Positions 6,201 through 7,842 of a stretch of DNA of 7,842 nucleotides are shown here, piece after piece; position 1 is the first letter of the stretch; each line of letters opens with the position of its first letter. The stretch spans positions 1-7,842 of the forward strand of contig JAFGXK010000103.1 in the NCBI GenBank assembly GCA_016936695.1. The letters are read 5' to 3'. Under the pieces are notes generated by a model that worked only from the letters and a program-made list of their open reading frames with translations, was not told the DNA's origin and did not search any database. The stretch is from Bacteroidales bacterium (GTDB lineage: Bacteria; Bacteroidota; Bacteroidia; Bacteroidales; VadinHA17). Made by a program: the position numbers and the translations under genes.

Positions 6201-7842
6201 TTACAATGTCTTCCTTTTCAGGAATTGATGCAAGCCTCGACTCTATTTCGGAGACCACAGCATCGGTTTTAGTCAGTGTCGATCCGGCAGGCATTGTGAT
6301 GCTCATCCTGAATTCGGAAGTTTCCACTTCATTGCCCGAGCTCAGGCTGAGGCCGAGACTGACCAGCAGTGCTGCGAAAAAGAGCGCCAGTGTACCAATT
6401 ATTGTCGCGGCAGGGTTTCTCATACAGGCTTTCAGAACAAGGCTGTAAGCCTGAATAAGTCTGTCGTGAATGGAGAGCTTCTTGAAGACCCCGGTATTAT
6501 CGGATGGTTTACCGGACAGAAGATAAAAAGTCGCCATCGGTATAACCATCAGGGCCACGCTGAGCGAAACCAGAAGTGTTGAGATTATCGATACACTTAT
6601 GTTTTTCCCTATAAGCTTTATAAGGAAGTTGGTTGTGAACAGGAACGGTAGAAATACGATAATGGTTGTAACGGTAGAAGCAAAAATAGCGCGCATTACC
6701 TCCTTCAGCCCCTGTTTGACCGATGTTTCCGGATCCTTTCCCGCCCCGGCCAGCCTGTAGATGTTTTCGAGCACAACAACCGAATTGTCGACCAGCATGC
6801 CTATTGCCAGCGCGATGCCTACAAGAGTAAGGCTGTTTATGCTTATGTTGAAGGCATAGAAGAAGTTGAAAGCGGTGTATACGGATATGGGCAGAGAAAT
6901 GGCAATGACTGTGACAAGACGAATGTTCCGCAGAAAGAACCACAGGATAAGAACGGCCAGCAATCCTCCTGTAAGAGCCAGGCTTATTATCTGGTTGATG
7001 TTCTTTTCCATTGTTTCGGCGCTGTTGTACTGGACGGTAATTTCAACTCCTGAGGGAGCAAGTTCTCTGTTCAGTCTGTTAATTTCTTCCAGTGTGGTAT
7101 GTGACAGGCCGATAAGGTTTGCCTGCCGGTCATTTACCAGGTTGACGGTAATCTCATCGAGACCGTTCACACGGCTTATGGTACTCTGTTCCTTGACACC
7201 GTAAAAGATCTCAGCGATATCCCTGAGAAGAACCGGCCCGTCCTGTTTGACTATTATGTTTCCCAGGTCCTGAACATCGGTATAGGAAGAGGTAATGTTT
7301 ACATACATTTCCCGGCTTCCGTCGATAACTTTGCCGGCAAAGGTTTTCTCTCTGCTGTTATTGTTAAGCAGGGAACTGATCTGGTTCATTGTAATACCCA
7401 GCGATTTGCATGCCCTTCTGTTAAGCCTCACCTCGATTGCGTTTTCCTGGCCTCCGTAAACCTGAACGCCTGCAATGCCGTCGATATTTTCGAGTTCAGG
7501 CTTGATCTCCCTGTCGGTGATGTTGCGGATTCTGTCCACGCCTCCTTCGCCCCGTACCTGGAGAGCCATGAACTGGTTGGTGAGCTGTTCGAGGTCAATC
7601 TTGATTACATTTACAAAGAATTCCGATGGTATGGAATTCCTCAAAAGATCTATTTTCTCCTGAAGCTTCAGGTTTGCATATTTGAGGTCGGCATTCTTGG
7701 CATAATAGATAAATATGGTTCCGTACCTGGACGTTATATTTGATTCTATCTTTTCCACATCCTCGAGAGTTCCGATGGCGCCTTCGATGGGGATGATGGC
7801 CTGGTTTTCAATGTAGGAGGGGTCGACCTCAAGAGGTGAACC
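3226..7842 (-). CDS. RND efflux permease fused to an ABC ATPase domain (5' end outside the window)
   Basis: One open frame of 1538 codons runs from the right edge to TGA 3226-3228. GTG at 7756-7758 is in frame, but upstream codons (GSPLEVDPSYIENQ...) continue the RND porter domain, so the true start lies outside the window, about 50 residues away. Residues are counted from 7842. Residues 1-~990 are an RND pump of the AcrB/SwrC type. They comprise periplasmic porter domain 1 (1-280), TM2-TM6 (285-438), TM7 (~465-490), porter domain 2 (490-828, with a Ser/Gly-rich loop at ~595-630) and TM8-TM12 (829-980). TM4 has GMLVDNSVVVLENI (D352, N353); TM10 has VVVNNGIILIDY (N898, N899). Residues ~1000-1215 add about six helices, interrupted by a soluble loop, INIRVQSLVKIYERENRW (1062-1079). 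Residues ~1238-1538 are a full ABC ATPase: Walker A GPNGAGKTT (1276-1284), Q1323, signature SGGMKQ (1377-1382), Walker B ILVVDE (1396-1401), D-loop GLD, H1432. An even number of added helices keeps the ATPase cytoplasmic. The substrate is unknown, and the ABC-2 permease directly downstream is its likely partner. Confidence 0.93.
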   Translation of the reverse strand, partial: GSPLEVDPSYIENQAIIPIEGAIGTLEDVEKIESNITSRYGTIFIYYAKNADLKYANLKLQEKIDLLRNSIPSEFFVNVIKIDLEQLTNQFMALQVRGEGGVDRIRNITDREIKPELENIDGIAGVQVYGGQENAIEVRLNRRACKSLGITMNQISSLLNNNSREKTFAGKVIDGSREMYVNITSSYTDVQDLGNIIVKQDGPVLLRDIAEIFYGVKEQSTISRVNGLDEITVNLVNDRQANLIGLSHTTLEEINRLNRELAPSGVEITVQYNSAETMEKNINQIISLALTGGLLAVLILWFFLRNIRLVTVIAISLPISVYTAFNFFYAFNISINSLTLVGIALAIGMLVDNSVVVLENIYRLAGAGKDPETSVKQGLKEVMRAIFASTVTTIIVFLPFLFTTNFLIKLIGKNISVSIISTLLVSLSVALMVIPMATFYLLSGKPSDNTGVFKKLSIHDRLIQAYSLVLKACMRNPAATIIGTLALFFAALLVSLGLSLSSGNEVETSEFRMSITMPAGSTLTKTDAVVSEIESRLASIPEKEDIVSRIGEDQATVTINLKEDWDKESKRKLAEIKNDISEKTKNISSAEISMDEISTSGGFTSSSEGAGMSNPGADFESLLGIGSKPESVIIKGQNFGQMKDLADDIRTYINNLETVDNARVNVQDNTPEVQLHFDMDYIARNGYTLGDLASALSSFGREYSSGATFRQGTESYDIMIKYADTDSLDNASAEKTIDDLKRLEVSGQNGAVMEMEELADVIFSYGMGNIHRENQEKRVTVTYSYKDEIKSSKDLLTGARAEVESTISGINIPSGIAVEIIQEEDQLKEFYYLIGIAFLLIFMVLAAVFESLSTPVVLLFSIPLAALGSLIALILTGNTLLSVNTLTGFLILLGVVVNNGIILIDYTNILRKRGFRRSRALMTAGMARIRPIIITASTTVIAMLPLAMGKAEFVSVIGASFAITVIGGLTLSTLLTLVFIPTFYSGLENSLEWIRSLNWKVKAVQLAVFGALIFLIYTHIDKFIWKLITSILVLIIVPAATWFVMNSLRKARETVIPPDVPINIRVQSLVKIYERENRWSREWKAGTRIRERLGLKTHFRKWKDLITVSWELPLFAFLVYFAYFYLNLGFWIFFFSVIVWFFLSAIWNQFRELFKNLSTETGRKMPARLIPVISFIVFWIVPLLNLVMFQLKWDNIAVVIIIGVFWFTGLFIYTTGQKLSEENIDIYRLEGKFRGLRKTIYKIVAAVPMIGKRLKPFKALSCVSLNIENGMFGLLGPNGAGKTTLMRIICGILEQSYGKVWINGFDTQLKREELQGLIGYLPQEFGSYENMTAHEYLHYQAMLKNIIDVATWEERVTYVLKAVHMDEHRHERIGSFSGGMKQRMGIAMILLHLPRILVVDEPTAGLDPRERIRFRNLLVELSRERIVIFSTHIIEDISSSCNQVAVLNKGRLRYLGKPSDMTKEAVGRVWQFKIPASEFTKMAASHLVVHHMSEGDSVRVRVISESQPWANAVTTTPNLEDAYLWLLRRKDINHLNGQ

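Noticed and set aside
5861..6448. Plus-strand 195-residue Ser/Leu-rich open frame opposite the second RND porter domain
   Set aside because: The composition is what the antisense of an RND gene gives; there is no family resemblance and no start signals.
7475..7758. GTG at 7756-7758 as the real start of the RND-ABC gene
   Set aside because: The 28 codons upstream to the window edge are open and continue the RND porter-domain sequence, and a start at the GTG would remove the first membrane helix, so the gene begins outside the window.

Overview
The window looks like a chromosomal segment of a member of the Bacteroidota. Three things point there: the RimP and NusA sequences, the rimP-nusA gene order, and a rimP promoter that fits the Bacteroidota form (-33 TTG, 19 bp, -7 TAnnTTTG; here TATCTTTG). 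Clear Shine-Dalgarno sequences are also lacking. No rRNA, tRNA, CRISPR array or insertion sequence was seen.

Layout, left to right. Positions 1-1279 (minus strand) hold the 5' two thirds of nusA, cut by the window edge, preceded by a complete rimP. A 258-bp intergenic region (1280-1537) carries the rimP promoter and a leader hairpin. It also carries a cluster of phased repeats and palindromes and a possible promoter for the divergent gene. Positions 1538-2479 (plus strand) encode a PflX-like (COG1313-type) radical SAM protein. It converges, across only 33 bp, on a minus-strand transport operon that fills 2513-7842.

The transport operon is the notable part. One uninterrupted reading frame runs from the right edge of the window (7842) to 3226. 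It encodes at least 1538 residues and is open upstream. It consists of an AcrB/SwrC-like RND efflux permease lacking only its first ~50 residues, then about six additional membrane helices, then a complete ABC ATPase domain with intact Walker A, Q-loop, signature, Walker B and H-loop. A six-helix ABC-2 type permease follows with a 4-nt ATGA overlap, so the two genes are probably translationally coupled. The simplest reading is a composite exporter. The ABC module (fused ATPase plus separate permease) would act at the inner membrane, and the covalently attached RND pump would act on the periplasmic side. An adaptor (HlyD/MFP) and a TolC-like channel would be expected upstream, outside the window. 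The substrate cannot be read from the sequence.

rimP and nusA serve ribosome maturation and transcription elongation/termination and are functionally unrelated to the transporter. The radical SAM gene has no recognisable partner here.
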